A stretch of 64,000 bases of DNA from Sipunculus nudus (GCA_026874595.1 CM049307.1:41174362-41238361), one strand, 5' to 3'; numbered from the stretch's first letter, positions 29,217 through 47,415 are shown. Notes: generated by a model from the sequence alone, not told the origin. Program-made: numbers and translations.

Positions 29217-31045
29217 ATCAACTAGAATACAGGTAGTCAACAAGCAACTACGTGTATCCGCCGAAATCAGAGTGGGACGGGTGAAGTGAGGCATGGATTG
29301 AGTGGCAAGGGGAAATAGAGTGAGGTGTGTTGCATATAAGCATGGATGTCTGCAGCCGAAATGTGTATGTAGGTGGCGCCACCTGCCACAAAATTCTGAA
29401 TTTTATCCAAGTTGTATACAATTGCAAAATTTTAGGCAGATAAGTGAAACCACTGCTGAGATATGAGTGATTTTATCCCAAGGCAGACAAACAGATGGAC
29501 ACTGTACAAAAATGGTTGCAGGTGATGCTACCAGTGTTGTGTATGATAAAGAGCTATATGAGAATTATACACATGCAAAATTTCAGGGGGATATGTCAAA
29601 ACAGTCCTGAGATATAAGCCTGAATGTCTGCAGCGTAAACAAATGTAGGTGGCGCCACCTGCCACAAAATCTAACTAGAATATCAGCAAAAGCTGACAAA
29701 AGCCCTCAGCCAAAAGAACAGTGTTTAGAGGTGGTAACTGTAACAAGTACTAAATATCTGTTCTCACATGGATGTATATCTGTACATGTCTCAGTTATAA
29801 ATTTAAAATGGAGAGGTATGTACCATGATTCATAACAATCCACCAAATGCTTCCTGAAAAATAAGCTTCTAAGTTTTATTCTATTATAAGCTCTGTGACC
29901 TTGAAAAGTAGGTCAAGGTCACCCATCTTTGAACATGAACGAGATTTTTGTCGATATACATCTTCACCAAAGAAATAAAATTCCTATTGTGAATCCTTTT
30001 AGAGAAAAATCAAAGAAAAATTCAATAAAAAATCAGAAATTGCAGGTGGCGCCCCCAAACTTGTGCAGCAGTTACAGACCATCAGTCCCTATGATCATAG
30101 TAAGTATTGTGAAAATCCATCCAATGGTTCCTGAGAAATAAGCTTCTAAATGTTTTTTCTATAATCAGCTCTAAAACGTAGAAAAATAGGTCAAGGTCAC
30201 CAATCTTCGAACTTGACCGAGATTTTGTCAATATACATCTTCACCGAAAAAATAAAATTCTTACGGTGAATCCTTTTCGAGATATCCCGCTCACAAGCCC
30301 AAAGTTGAAAAATCCGATAAAAATTCAATAAAAATCAGAAACTGTAGGTGGCGCCACCAAACTTGTATAGCAGGTACAGACTATCAGTCCCAATAATCAT
30401 AGTAAGTTTTGTGAAAATCCACCAAATGGTTCCTGAGTAATAAGCATCTAAGTGTTTTTCTATAATCAGCTCTAAAATGTAGAAAAATAGGTCAAGGTCA
30501 CCCATCTTCGAACTTGACCAAGATTTTGTCGATATACATCTTTACCGAGGAAATAAAATTCTGACGGTGAATCCTTTTCAAGATATCCCGCTCACAAGGT
30601 AAAAGTTAACGGACGCCGGACGGACGGACGGACAGCTTGGGTGACGACAATAGCCTATCAGCCTAAGGGCTGAGGGCTAAAAAGCTATCCAAAATGTATA
30701 AACATGCAAAATTTTAGGCAGATAAGTAAAACCACTATTGAAATATGAGTGATTTTAGCCGACGGTAGACAAACAGACGGACACTGTGCTAAAATTGCAG
30801 GTGGTGCCACCAGTTTTGCGTATGATAAAAAGCTATGTCAGATCTACACACAAGCAAAATTTTGGCCGTATCAGTCAAACAGTTCCCAAGATATGAGCTT
30901 GGATGTCTGCAGCATTAACTAAATGTAGGTGGCGCCACCTGTCCTAAAATCAAGAAAGCTATCCAGGATGTATGCACATGCAAAATTTCAGGTGATTAGT
31001 CCAACCAATGCAGAGATATGAGTGATTTTATCCCAAGGCATTTTT
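29217..31045. repeat. Composite repeat A, copy 2, split by a nested repeat
   Basis: Opens with AACTAGAATACAGGTAGTCA and GTGTATCCGCCGAAATCAGA, matching the start of copy 1 at 2857. Palindromes GGTGGCGCCACC or near copies recur near 29373, 29650 and 30930. The element is interrupted at 29677-30682 by another repeat; the parts on either side (CACAAAATCT and AAAAGCTATCCAAAATG) join to give the normal repeat A sequence. Confidence 0.8.
29677..30682. mobile_element. Repeat nested in repeat A, ends in AGCCCTCAGCC
   Basis: The left end contains AAAAGCCCTCAGCC; the right end is GGCTGAGGGCTAAAAAG, its inverse. Inside, about 290-bp units repeat three times (AGGTCAAGGTCACCCATCTT, CGATATACATCTTCACC, AATCCTTTTCGAGATATCCC, GGTGGCGCCACCAAACTTGT). 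A GGACGGACGGACGGACAG stretch precedes the right end, as in other repeats here. There is no coding sequence. Confidence 0.75.
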
Positions 31046-31692
31046 CGACCTTGATATAGAAACATGAAAATTTCCTCTTCCACCTTTACCAGAAACTGCA
31101 CTTAATTCCAGCCAAAAATATTATCCTTCATGTACCATCCACTTTGACTGCCAAGCCACATATAACAGATGCATATTTATGGACACATGTCATTAACCTG
31201 TAACTGATATTTAAAATTTTAAATGATATTTTATAACAATGCTGGTTCATGAAAGTTTAACTGAAAAATGTACAAATAAACATTTTGCCCACAGCACCCC
31301 GACACTCCTCAAAGATTTACTAAAATCGGCCAACTAAGATTATCTTACATTAGGAACAGTAGAATGATGAACTGATGCACCAGCTTGTATGACCTCATAA
31401 TTTAGTCAAACTAGCATTCCATATATATGCATATGCAGTAAGAGTGTCAGTGGAACACATGCACATGCAACTAGAGAACAGATTCCATTTATACATGTGT
31501 ATGCAGTATTTATGCAGCAAAGCTGAGGACAGTCTTGTAGGAGCAGAGAAGTCAACTGTCATCTGCCCGAGGAATAACCTTTCACTGTCATTAATGTTTG
31601 GAAATCCCCTGTCTGTTAGCATCAATATATATGCGTTTTCACTTGTTAAGAGCCACTGATATCTGCTGCGTACACATATATGCATATATATG
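31046..31692. other. PTEN intron 3, nothing recognised
   Basis: Two overlapping antisense open frames around 31395-31715 lack any recognisable domain. Confidence 0.45.
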
Positions 31693-34600
31693 CAGGGTTC
31701 CCACACCTTGGCCAAACCAGTGTTCCAGGAGTTTTCCAGGATTTTTCAGGTAAACAATTTTGATTTTCCAGGAGTCCACTGTGTATGTGTGGAGTTTTCT
31801 ACACTAACATTATTTACACTTTCAGGGCTGACTTAAGGGCTGGCTGTATGGGACATGTATAATTTGTTTTTAATCCAATTATTTTTACAATTAAATGTCT
31901 AAGACAAAATGAGAACTTAAATGTGCCTGAAATTGAAAAGTAACTGAAAAGTATTGAAAAGTAACTGAAAAGAATTACTAAAATTTGTCTTAGTTTGTCA
32001 TTAAGTTATTAAATTGTGGCATTTTATCACTCTCCATAAAAAGAGTACTGAAATGAGCAAACATCATATATTTACTAAGCACTGGAACTGGAAGTGCCTG
32101 AATGAATTAAAGTGTGAGAGATTAGCAAAAAGTATTGAAAAGTTATTTTAAAGTACTGCCTCAGTTTATGTAATTCAAAGATTTTCAAAAATATACTTTC
32201 ACATGAAAGTGGACTGAAATACACTGAAAAGGATACAGGTAAAAAATATTTCTTTTATATTTAACAAGTAATTTTGCCGAGTATTTAAAAATAGTACTTA
32301 CAGACATATAATTGCAGAAGTATTCAAACCAATAAATAAAATCAACAGCCAGACACTTCTGTGAGTCTTATGCATTGTGAGGCAAGTTAAGATGCATTTT
32401 AATTTTTTAAAGAAAAATTTGTTCATATATTAAATAAATGACACTGAATAGTGTTTAGCAGTAGAACAAAAGTACAGTACTTGCAGGCACTAGCACTCAT
32501 CATTTTATAATATAACATCAAGAGTAGCATTGCTTGGCTATTGTAAAACCATTAATGAAACCTTTTAAAACACAACGAAGTATTTAACAGCATAAAGTCA
32601 CCTTTAACAAGAAGCACATGCAGTGCTCAAGGAAAATTTTATACTAATCACAATGTGTATAATATATTGTATAAATGATGATTCCTCAAATTGCCCTGCG
32701 TTTCTGCCAGTGCTGGACTGGTTTACAAATGGGTGAAAATTAAGTAAAAAATATCACAAACAGAAACAGGTTTTAATCAATATACAGGAGGGAAAAAATC
32801 CTACTGGATCAAATGATATTAAAGAAGATATGTCTGAAATAATGTGTGCAATAGAAAATCACCTAATGTAGTCTGTTAGCCACATTTGATTTTGAGCAAG
32901 TCTGTAATTCAATAGGTCTGGAGCCCTCATAGGCACCAATGATCCCTGTGAAATTGGAAAAAGCTGCAGTAGATTGTTGTTGAGTTATCACGCGCGAAAG
33001 AAAATCAGCGATCAGGCTGTGGCCGCCATATTGTAATTCAGACAGGCCTGTTATTCAATAGGTCTGGAGACCTCATAGGTACCAATCATCCCTGTGAATT
33101 TGGGAAAGCTGCAGTATGTTGTTGCCGAGTTATTGCGCGTGAAAGAAAATCAGCGATTGGGCTGTGGCGGCCATGCTGAAATTCCAACAGGTCTGTTATT
33201 CAGTAGGTCTGGAGAGCTTACAGGTACCAATCATCACTATGCATTTGGGAAAGCTGCAGTAGATTGTTGTTGAGTTATCAAGCACGAAAGAAAATCAGCG
33301 ATTGGGCTGTGGCGGCCATACTGGAATTCCGACAGGTCTGTAATTATATAGGTCTGGAGCCCTCATAGGTACCATTAACCCCTGTGAATTTGGGAAAGCT
33401 GCAGTAGGTTGTTGTTGAGTTATCGTACGCGAAAGAACAGTGATCACTATAGGGCACCGCTTGTCAAGCGGGGCCCTAACAAGTCTGTCAAAAGTAATTA
33501 ACTGACCACCAGAACAAATAGAGTAAAAACATATTGAAATTTCCAGATCTAAGCCATTAAGATTGCATTACACAGCTAATGTAAACCTCCTTGGATTAAA
33601 AACCCTGATAAACACAAAAATTAGTCTACAGATTTTAACAAATATTTGGTGGTAACACATCAAACACTTTTCAATGAGGGCTCATTAAAATGTTTATTCT
33701 TGAACAATCTCTTTCATGCAGAACAAAACTTTCTGACTAATTGCATGAAAAATGAAGACATAATTTTGGTTATTTTTTGTTCTTTCAGTAACTTTTTGAT
33801 ACTTTACAGTAATTGCTATAACATATTCTTAGCAAATGTTAATGGTAGTTCATTCAGTGAAGGTTCAGGTTAAATTACTTATTTTTGAACAAATTTGTTT
33901 TTCTTTTATGAAGAGTGATAAACTGCACACATGTCACTAGGAGTGTAACAATGAATCAAAGAACTGATGCATTGAATCGCATGCCCTAAATTAAATTGTA
34001 ATTGATTATTAACCTCTGAAATTATTCATTTGGATTATTATTTTTAGACAGAAAAGTCGAATCTCCTTATGAAGTATGAACCTGAAATCTGCTTTAAGCA
34101 TTTGCTGGTTGATCACTCCACTCATAAATGGCTGCAACAAACAGACAGGGAACTACATTTTCTTTTATTTTCTGTAATATACTAAACATCTTTTTTGGTA
34201 AATTGCTTTATTTTTTTAAAGTCTCAAATGAAGTACCTTAAAAAGAATTGAATCAAGAATTAAATCAAAGGTACAGAATCTATTTACAGGCCTACAACTC
34301 ACCCACTTCATGATGGGATATAACTGCTTTGAGGTAAATTGTTGGTGTTTTCTGTTTTTTTTTCTTGTCTATCTTTGCCTTTTCATTTCTTTTTTGTTTA
34401 TTATTTTGTCTTCTCAATATTTTTTTTTGTAAATTAAGGTATTTTTGGGCAACTTTTGGTACTTTTCATTGTTTAGCACAACCCAAACATTTGTCTGATA
34501 ATACTGTCCAGTGTCCATATCAAAGCCAACAATGCAATAACAGCAATTAAGGGGAGTAAGGGTAAATAGAGAGAAAATTGAAGCCATCCGAATCTCAGGT

Positions 34601-35165
34601 GAGATTTAAGAAGCCAGTTTTTCATTCCTGCAGTCTTTACACTTTCCTGGTGGCATGGCGTTTGTGAATAATTATTATAAAAAGACATGTATCTCACAGG
34701 AGCAACTGCCAATGACTGAAAGTACCAAACCCCAAATGGTCAAGCAAACTAAGTAGAGGACAACTCAACTAACTTACATAGCAACTGGACATTTAAACAG
34801 CAAGTGTCAGGGTTTCCAGTGACCCTTGCACCCTGCTGGGGAGTGAGTGTGATTACTGATAGAAACAGCCATCAAGGGCTGCAGGAACCCTCAGAGTGCT
34901 GCATAGGGTCATTAACCCAACTGACCAAATTAGTTAGCATGCAACCAACAGCAGGGACTGTGACTGATTTATACAACATCATGTGTACCAGCACTTATCA
35001 GCTATGTAGTGCACAGATTCAATACTCAATTCAATATTGCCAGTCAAATGCTAATCTTCAGGAGTTTCCAGGAAGATTTTGCAACTTCCTGGATATTCCA
35101 GGACATTCGAGGAAGGATTCAAATTTCCAGGACTTTCCAGGAATTCCAGGAGGCAGGGAACCCTG
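31693..35165. mobile_element. Probable hAT-type element with CAGGGTTCCC ends
   Basis: The left end CAGGGTTCCCACACC is followed by GTGTTCCAGGAGTTTTCCAG; the right end has CCAGGACTTTCCAGGAATTC and finishes GGGAACCCTG. Ends and subterminal CCAGGA repeats are in inverted order. Flanks share TATATG (TATATATG left, TATATGGA right), close to but not a clean 8-bp duplication, perhaps blurred by a TA repeat. No transposase was recognised in the 3.5 kb, although open frames of 75-152 codons exist. It lies only about 160 bp from PTEN exon 3. Confidence 0.7.
32902..33480 (+). repeat. Four tandem units of about 145 bp
   Basis: Each unit contains TTCAATAGGTCTGGAG, CTCATAGGTACCAATCATCC, GAATTTGGGAAAGCTGCAGT, GTTGAGTTATC and AAAGAAAATCAGCGATTGGG. 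Units start near 32911, 33057, 33202 and 33347. The last runs into CACTATAGGGCACCGCTTGT, a tail also seen (CTATAGGGCATCCGCTT) near 46640. It is nested in the 31693-35165 element. Confidence 0.9.
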
Positions 35166-35328
35166 TATATGGAATCACTCCAAGATAATATGTCAAATTC
35201 CAATACTAATACACATATATACAGCATACACATATATGGAAGACCACTGTAAGCATATTTAAAATCATTGCATTATCATATATTCGGATGTATAATTTCA
35301 ATGAAGAGAGAAAATAACCAGTACTTAC

Positions 35329-35373
35329 AGATTGTACACCTTATAATGGTCCCTGTGTTTTGATTCCAAAAAC
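35329..35373 (-). CDS. PTEN: PTEN coding exon 3
   Basis: This 45-nt exon, the same length as human exon 3, completes Arg58 (AG|G) and encodes FLESKHRDHYKVYN, then leaves CT of a Leu codon. The human counterpart reads FLDSKHKNHYKIYNL. It belongs to the N-terminal part of the dual-specificity phosphatase domain. The acceptor is CTGTTGTAG before 35373; the donor is CT|GTAAGTAC at 35328, a near-ideal site. The phase matches exon 2 upstream and the exon at 1617 downstream, which starts with the missing G. It is separated from exon 2 by 652 bp and from the next exon by about 33.7 kb. Confidence 0.97.
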
Positions 35374-36024
35374 CTACAACAGATAATCAGACATCACTTG
35401 TGATGTAGCAGCATAATCGATCACTGGATAATTTCATTTTCAATAAGGTTTTATCTAATATTTAATTATATCAATATAAAAATATGCAGGGCTGTTTCAA
35501 TCACTTGTGTAATCATGGAATCAAACTTTCTTCACTATTGTCATAAATTTTCACTGTCATACAAAACTGTAAATGCTACGGTACCTTTTCAACACAGTAA
35601 CTACAGATAATTCTTTATAATGTCATCTATGTATAAATGTCCTTATCTAGAACTGACCCACAAAGTCAGGATCTGATATACTAGTAGGTTTATACAATAA
35701 CTGAGATAATATTTCCGGCCTGCCTAAATGTAATAATTGATTTGATCATAGTTATTTCACAGTTTAATACTACATGATATATTAAATATGTGATTTTGAC
35801 ATGACAGTTTCTTTTTTCAAGGTTGGCCTTTTAAATCACTGAAATAATAACAACTAGGCCAATTAAAATTTCACAATAATGAATATAAATCAGACTCCAA
35901 AATGATTAATCATCTAGTAACCACATGGTAGGTTGAATTCATTAGAAGCTAACAAATATTAATGTATCCAAAAATAAAGATGAATGTTTGCTACAGTCCC
36001 ACTTAGACTTCCCTCCATACACTA

Positions 36025-41347
<5,323 letters not shown>

Positions 41348-42029
41348 TAGTGTTGGGACGATATGAGTTTTTGACATCATGATAATTATTCAAATTTTGT
41401 CGCGATATACTGTGATATTGCAATATTATTAATTATAATATATAGTCCTATGGCAGCCATTAATGAGCCATCAATAGTAATATTTATCAACAGCCACCTT
41501 TACGGTCTTGGCTTTATACCAGGGCTAAACTATTAATATCATTTATACCCACTGGGCCAGTACCACAACATGACTCATTAGGTTATGTAAGTTGCATGAA
41601 GGCGCTGCAGGTGTGCACGCTTATAGGCTAGGGAACTCCTACGGCCTGCCCCCATCGTCAAATCACGCTTGCCAGAACTTTCCACCATGTTTCCTATAAC
41701 TACATAAAAGCGGAACAATCCCAGAGAATTTTCGGAGAGCATGTCATACACATACACGTATGCACACGGTTCCACCAGCATACAGGTATTCAGATGCACG
41801 AGGTTTAAAATAATTAATGTGATTCTTGAAAATATATTTATTTTAAACAAAGGTAAACTCTTATGATACCAATTTTCCGAAAAAAATACTCAAAGGCTTG
41901 CCTGTGAACCAACATCGTAGACAAAAAATGCATATCGTGATATTGCAATAACAGGAAAATTGACAGTGCGATTACCGTAGCTGTCAGATATCATGAAAAT
42001 ACTGTATACCTGTAACCGTCCAAACCTTA
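41348..42029. mobile_element. hAT-type non-autonomous element in PTEN intron 1
   Basis: Termini TAGTGTTGGGACGATATGA and ...TAACCGTCCAAACCTTA are imperfect inverted repeats. A perfect 8-bp direct repeat ATTAACAC flanks it (41340-41347 and 42030-42037). TATCGTGATATTGCAATA motifs occur near both ends. At 682 bp, with no transposase, it is a MITE-scale hAT derivative. Confidence 0.92.
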
Positions 42030-42761
42030 ATTAACACCTGAATGCAAATTCTTTCCTTGTCGCATAGGTTATAGCCAGGGGTGTTAATTTCCCTGAACTT
42101 ATATTATAACAAATCAGGATGATTCACTGTCTGTTGAGTATGCTTCCTGATATGACCCTTTTTGTCAAGACTGATCTTGACATTACCTTGAGCTAAAACA
42201 CTGTATTCAGGAAACAGGTCATAAGGATTGTGTGTATTGTGTTAATAATTATATGACTTACATTCCATAAATAGTAAATTCCCAAGTAACAAGCAGAACT
42301 GAAGCTATGAACAGTTACAAATACCAAAGTTAATAGCCCCTTTACAAAAAATCTTCCTAGAAACTAAATTTGACTCAAGTGAGAAAACATATTATACATG
42401 TATCCTTCTAAACTACATAGTAATTGTCTTAATCATCATTAATCCCTCTAGAGGCTCATTGTGATATCATCATTTTAAAATCCAATGAAATCTGTCCTAA
42501 CCCCCTGGACTACTTATAAATAGTAGACCCCCCCCCCAATATGGACATTACTTTGACCAGTCTCAGTGAGTGAACTTTGATCAATGGTTTAGCAGTGTTT
42601 CTTCAGACATAAGAGGAAAACTTTCCTTTTATGTATTATTCACTTTGATCCATAAAAGAAGACTTTTGATGTTGTCAAATTGTTACATTATTTCATTTAA
42701 ACAATATTTTTTTTTTACATTTTACTGAATTTACATTGTAATATTTCAAAGTAATTAAAAG

Positions 42762-42765
<4 letters not shown>

Positions 42766-42810
<45 letters not shown>
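42766..42810. repeat. (TA)n microsatellite
   Basis: About 22 TA units. Confidence 0.95.
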
Positions 42811-42814
<4 letters not shown>

Positions 42815-42816
42815 AG

Positions 42817-42925
42817 GACAAGAAAACTGTTGTTAATTTCATAAAATGTGCACATTGTAAACTGAGAAATTGACAAGAAAACTGTTGTAAATTTCATAAA
42901 ATGTGCACACTGTAAACTGAGAAAA
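42817..42925. repeat. Two-copy tandem repeat of 53-54 bp
   Basis: GACAAGAAAACTGTTGTTAA, TTTCATAAAATGTGCACATT, GTAAACTGAGAAA is repeated twice in direct order. Confidence 0.9.
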
Positions 42926-43221
42926 TATCCTGAATTTAGGCATATATTTTTTTAAAAATATACAAACAGGATCATATACTGAAACCATAATGCTATTTTG
43001 AATCAGATGATGGTAAAAAGCTGAACATTTCAATATATTATCATCTTTCAGAGACCTTATAATAATAATTAATACTCATTTTAAGGAGTCTTCACAAATT
43101 TTCAGTTTATTAGGGATACTTATCATTGCTGGGGAAAGACAAATTATTGATATGATTATGAATCAAGTATATTTTAGTGACAGGTTTTAATTTGAAGATA
43201 TACATGCTCACAATATGTCCG

Positions 43222-43425
43222 GATCCCAATCAAAAATGACAAAATCTGGCCTGGTCCAGTTTAGAATAAGCGTAGACCAGTTCTAAACTGAGAAGCATGA
43301 TGAAGCCTGCTCCAGTTAGAACTGGCCTGGACCAGGTCCCAATTGAGATCTGGCCTAGGCTACTTCTAAACTGGACTTGATTTAGTTCTGGCCTGTGATA
43401 TATACATATATATATATATATTTAT
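43222..43425. repeat. CTGGACC/GGTCCAG cluster next to a TA repeat
   Basis: Short modules such as CTGGCCTGGTCCAG, TTCTAAACTGG and CTGGCCTGGACCAGG recur in both orientations, followed by a (TA)n stretch at about 43405-43425. The block resembles 47466-47652. It lies about 60 bp inside intron 1 from the exon 1 donor. Confidence 0.7.
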
Positions 43426-43487
43426 TACCATATATGTATCATCTGTTTGAAAAGTAACAGTGAAATATCTAGTTAAAAAAAGGATAC

Positions 43488-43575
43488 ATGTCAGGTCAAG
43501 GTCAAAGCCATCTTCAGTATACCTTCTCTTATTTTTGCTGACCAAGGATTTCACCGAATTAAATAGTGTAGCCAT
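43488..43575 (-). CDS. PTEN: PTEN coding exon 1 with start codon
   Basis: The exon encodes MATLFNSVKSLVSKNKRRYT then EDGFDLDLT and leaves T of a Tyr codon. Human PTEN begins [20 protein letters not shown], so this protein is three residues longer at the N terminus. KSLVSKNKRR preserves the basic PIP2-binding motif that recruits PTEN to the plasma membrane. Coding length is 88 nt against 79 in human, exactly the three extra codons. The donor is ACAT|GTATCC at 43487, same phase as human. The start has a strong context (AAAATGG). Reading past the donor gives unrelated repeat-coded residues, which supports splicing there. Confidence 0.97.
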
Positions 43576-44800
43576 TTTTAACCTTCCTTTTTCCTTTAAT
43601 CCATGTGTCTCCTAGAGGACCAAACTTCTTTTCCTTGTAACAGGGTTACACACGTTGTACAATGCAAAACTTCCTCAGCACTTAACAGTGATGCGTTCTT
43701 AAATCTCCAGCGTCCTGTGAACTTTGTTACACATGTGAAACCACTTAACTCAAATGACGAAACATATCTGCAAGCTTGTCAAATTTTATCCCCAACTCAA
43801 AGAGCAGTTACATTTTCGGGAAGTGAAGATATAATTCCTGTCCTTGCCATTTCCAGAAATGACTGAACGTCAACAGCGCATCCAGGCTTTAAACTGCTTT
43901 TCGATTAAAAAGGGATATTTTCCTAGAATTATTTTGTTGACACTTCAGTTCTGATAATAATGCTAAGTAATAACAGCAGAAAAACAACGACCTCCTGTGA
44001 AATCCCACCTGCACGAAGACTGCCGCTCAAGTACCTTTAGGATCGACACCGGCCAACCCCCTTTCAGGCTTCTGACAGACTGATAAACCAGGCCTAATTC
44101 TGTATCAGATTATATGTTACAAGTACACGTTACGGTAGTTATAAATTTCTCCAAAGTAAATCACATTTGCAGGAAATTACAACGAACTGTCAGCTGAGCG
44201 TCTGTTCATCATGCTGAGTTTGAACACTATCAGCAGTGAAACCACAACATAAGTTGGCTTGTCACCTTTTGACTCCCGTGTACAGCCTACAGGTTTGTTT
44301 CGCTCCTGAACGCCTACTGCCTGTCCGAGCCCGGACGGCCCCGTGTCAGGGTTTCCAGCGATTTAAAATATGATCAACCGTAGGATTCCATACCGACCGC
44401 GTATTTCCAATACTGAGCTACCAGTGTGGCAGCCTTCAGAAGAGTGACAACTCTGTTTTCCGTTCTCTTTTCCTCGTGCTTGGATGTCAGAGTTATGCCT
44501 TGATCGATAATGGCGTCATAACACAGTGCAACCACATATCCAAAAACCGCAATAATCTAGTCCCATAACATTAGCTTGGAATTCACCACCAGGGCACATT
44601 GAATGGTTTTATGAAGTTGTTGGTTGTGCTTATGAGCTATGTGAAGGACTAATGACTTTTTATACAGGGAATTTCTTTTTTCATCACATTATACAAACCG
44701 GATGTACCGGACTATAATACAATTCATACGCGGAAGGGAAGTAATTTCCTCCGGTTACTTTAGCTTCTTGCCGCGAGAGGGCGACAGTATTGGTTTTAAA
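43576..44800 (-). promoter_or_regulatory. Putative PTEN 5' UTR and promoter region
   Basis: Placed by position only: it lies immediately upstream of the PTEN start codon. From about 43990 to 44800 the sequence is visibly richer in G, C and CpG than the neighbouring introns. No TATA box can be argued. CCGCGAGAGGGCGACAG at 44771-44787 resembles a CTCF-type site. An 87-codon plus-strand frame at 43603-43866 has no recognised domain and is probably chance. Confidence 0.4.
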
Positions 44801-45660
44801 GTGCGCTTGGGGTGAATCGAAGATTTCTCTTGAAACATCAAGATTGGTTTATCTTGTAAAATTCCATCGTGCAGACTTATATATTGACACTGCATGAAAA
44901 TCGCATTGGCTTAAGTTTTATTACTTTTCTTTATATTTAAAACAAGTGACATTTAAATGTCCAGAAAATTACGTTCTGAAAAGTCATTTAGCAGGGGTAA
45001 AATATTATTTGGGCATTCATTTGAATCATTCAAGAAATTAAATTGCATATTGTTATCTGATGGCTCTGTTTATTTATTATAACGCCGTAGTTATAAGCAC
45101 GATAGTGACATAAAACAGGATCGTTTTATGTTTTTTTATTACTTTTTCTACACAACAGCACTGGCCACTGTTTTATATATGGGGAAATTAATTGACCTGC
45201 ATGCACAGCGATGTAACCGCACGAAATATTAGTTTTGATGAAATTTTATTATACAAAAATATCATATTATATACATCGTTGAAAAAGCTATCTAAGATTT
45301 CGTTTTATATGAACATAGCAAGCAAAACTTAAAATGGAACGAGTAAACGGTAATATCCCAAGACCTTTTCATATATAAATTTAAGAGATAACATGATAAA
45401 AATTCAAACGAAATCTATCTGCATGGCATAGATATCAGCAGGTATCAAGAAAATGCAACAATGTTATACAGTTCAATAGGGTTTTTTATATATATAAAAA
45501 CGTCCATGACAAAATCTGAGTCTCCTGCATGCAGGAAGATTTATTTCATGATTCCGGGGGTCGGGTCTTGGCGGCTACATATATTTCCTTTAGTGACATT
45601 GACGCCATGCATCTTGTGGCCCCCATCAATAATAATTATGTAAGGACATTGTAGATGGGC
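44801..45660. other. Intergenic, nothing recognised
   Basis: AT-rich sequence upstream of PTEN without a supported feature. Confidence 0.45.
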
Positions 45661-46660
45661 AAACAAGGGACCCATGGCTCTCAACGCTCAGCTGGATTTG
45701 ACAATAAATAATTTTTATAAGCTTTAAAAAAATGTAGGTCCTGTGACCTTGACTTTTGAACTTGTGACTAATAAATCTGAGAACTTGCAGCATTTGATTT
45801 TCATAACAATCTTTTGAAAAAGTGGGTCTAATGATCTTTGACCTCTGACCAGGTAAACTAAAAATCTTTAGATTTATTCCACTTTTGGCATGTGAGCCAT
45901 AAGTGAATGATAGGAGGTTTGGGATGAAAAGTTTGATTTAAAATGCATCCACAATCTTTTTTAAAGGTGTTGGTCCTGTGACCTTTACTTTGACCTCGGG
46001 ACCCCAACTAATTTGTGGATACATTAGTCATATGACCTTGACCTTTGATCTTGAGACCCCAAAGTCCAAAATAATCTTCCCCTATTGGTAGGTGAACAAT
46101 ACCTGGAAGATGGACGGTTTGTGATGAATAGTTTGGCTAAAATGCATCCACAATCTTTTTAAGGAAATGGGTCCTGTAACCTTCACTTTTGACCTCATAA
46201 CCCCAAAGCCAGGGTTCTTACTTAAGTAGTGAGCCATATATAAGTCAAGTTGGAAACCAGTATGTCAAACCAAACTAGGGTTATCTTCTGGAAAATAATT
46301 GTGATCAGATGGCCCCGTGATCTTGACCTTTTACCTTGTGACCCCAAGTTCAATTAGGCTCTTCCCCTATTAACAAGTCAGCTATGTGCGCAAGATGGAA
46401 GGTTTGGGATGAAAATGTTTGCATAAAATGCATCTACAATCTTTTTAAATAAGTGGGTCCTGTGACCTTGAACTTTCAAAATCATTAGGAATCTTGCATT
46501 TGTGGTGGGCCATACATAAGTCAAGTTTGAAATCCATTTGTCAATCCAAACAGGAGTTATCATCTGAAATCAAATTTGAAGATGGTCGGACAGACGGACA
46601 GTCGAACAGTTGCATGGACGGATAGAGTGATTACTATAGGGCATCCGCTTATGGTCAATA
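45661..46660 (+). repeat. Composite repeat with GTGACCTTGACCTTTGA units
   Basis: The left end AACAAGGGACCCATGGCTCT, AACGCTCAGCTGG matches 5388 and 25537. About four units of GGGTCCTGTGACCTTGACTT, ACCCCAA and TGGAAGATGGACGGTTTGGG follow. The tail GGACAGACGGACAGTCG leads to ACTATAGGGCATCCGCTTAT. The repeated GACCTTGACC resembles nuclear-receptor half-sites, but here it is a property of the repeat. Confidence 0.8.
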
Positions 46661-46724
46661 ATACCACCAGGTTTTGGGACACTAGATGAAACCACAACTG
46701 AGTAACTCACATAATTGGTGTCAT

Positions 46725-47080
46725 TTTATAGTCTAAAAATAAAAAAAAGTAAAAATTAGAAAAAAATACAGGTGGCGTCACCAGTTTTTTTTTAACTGGC
46801 AAAACTAGTCCTCGTCAATATTCAAGGCAAGACTTATGACACTCCATGTATTAGTCATCAAGATACTGGAGGTTTTTCGCGATAATTTCCTTTCCGCGAA
46901 TTTGAAACCCTCATGAACAAAAAGACAACCATAGTATAGGTTTCCATGGAGATTTTTTTATTGATCTCCATGGATGTTAACTTAGAAGCTTACGGACGGG
47001 CGACCGGACGGCCCGGCGGACGACTGACAAAACGCGCCATATATACCTATACCTCACCTGTCTTTCGGTCACCTAAGCTT
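46725..47080 (+). repeat. Tail of a GGTGGCGTCACC-containing repeat
   Basis: AAAAAAATACAGGTGGCGTC opens it; GGACGGGCGACCGGACGGCC and CACCTGTCTTTCGGTCACCT close it. This is the same layout (A-rich, palindrome, GGACGG, terminal motif) as repeat B. Confidence 0.65.
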
Positions 47081-47413
47081 ACAAAAACGTCTAATGATAT
47101 TATTACTTATTGGTGAATATTTTATAAAGAAGACTCACGCAATATGGCTTACAACGGCCATGCAGATAGTTATGTGAAAACATATATACTTTGAACACTT
47201 TTCATATATTACGTCATGTATATTAAAGGGCATGCACGTATTCAATCCGAGCCTTTGTGCGTATTAACTTATCATGACAGTACTTAACAGAGGGAGATCC
47301 CTGGGCAGTTGCAGGGCAGGTATCATTTTAGCTCGACACATAAATACTTCATGGGATCCATTTGAAAATAAAATTAAATCGCGGCGAAATATTTTGTGTT
47401 AGCCAATGCTTGA

Positions 47414-47415
<2 letters not shown>

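Noticed and set aside
34804-35262. 152-codon plus-strand open frame
   Set aside because: It crosses the right end of the CAGGGTTCCC element and its FPG-rich tail is the translated CCAGGA repeat.
43603-43866. A divergent gene opposite PTEN exon 1 (as with vertebrate KLLN)
   Set aside because: The 87-codon plus-strand frame shows no resemblance to a known protein, and the vertebrate neighbour is not expected here.
45661-46660. Cluster of nuclear-receptor response elements controlling PTEN
   Set aside because: GACCTTGACC words are part of a dispersed composite repeat and need no regulatory explanation.
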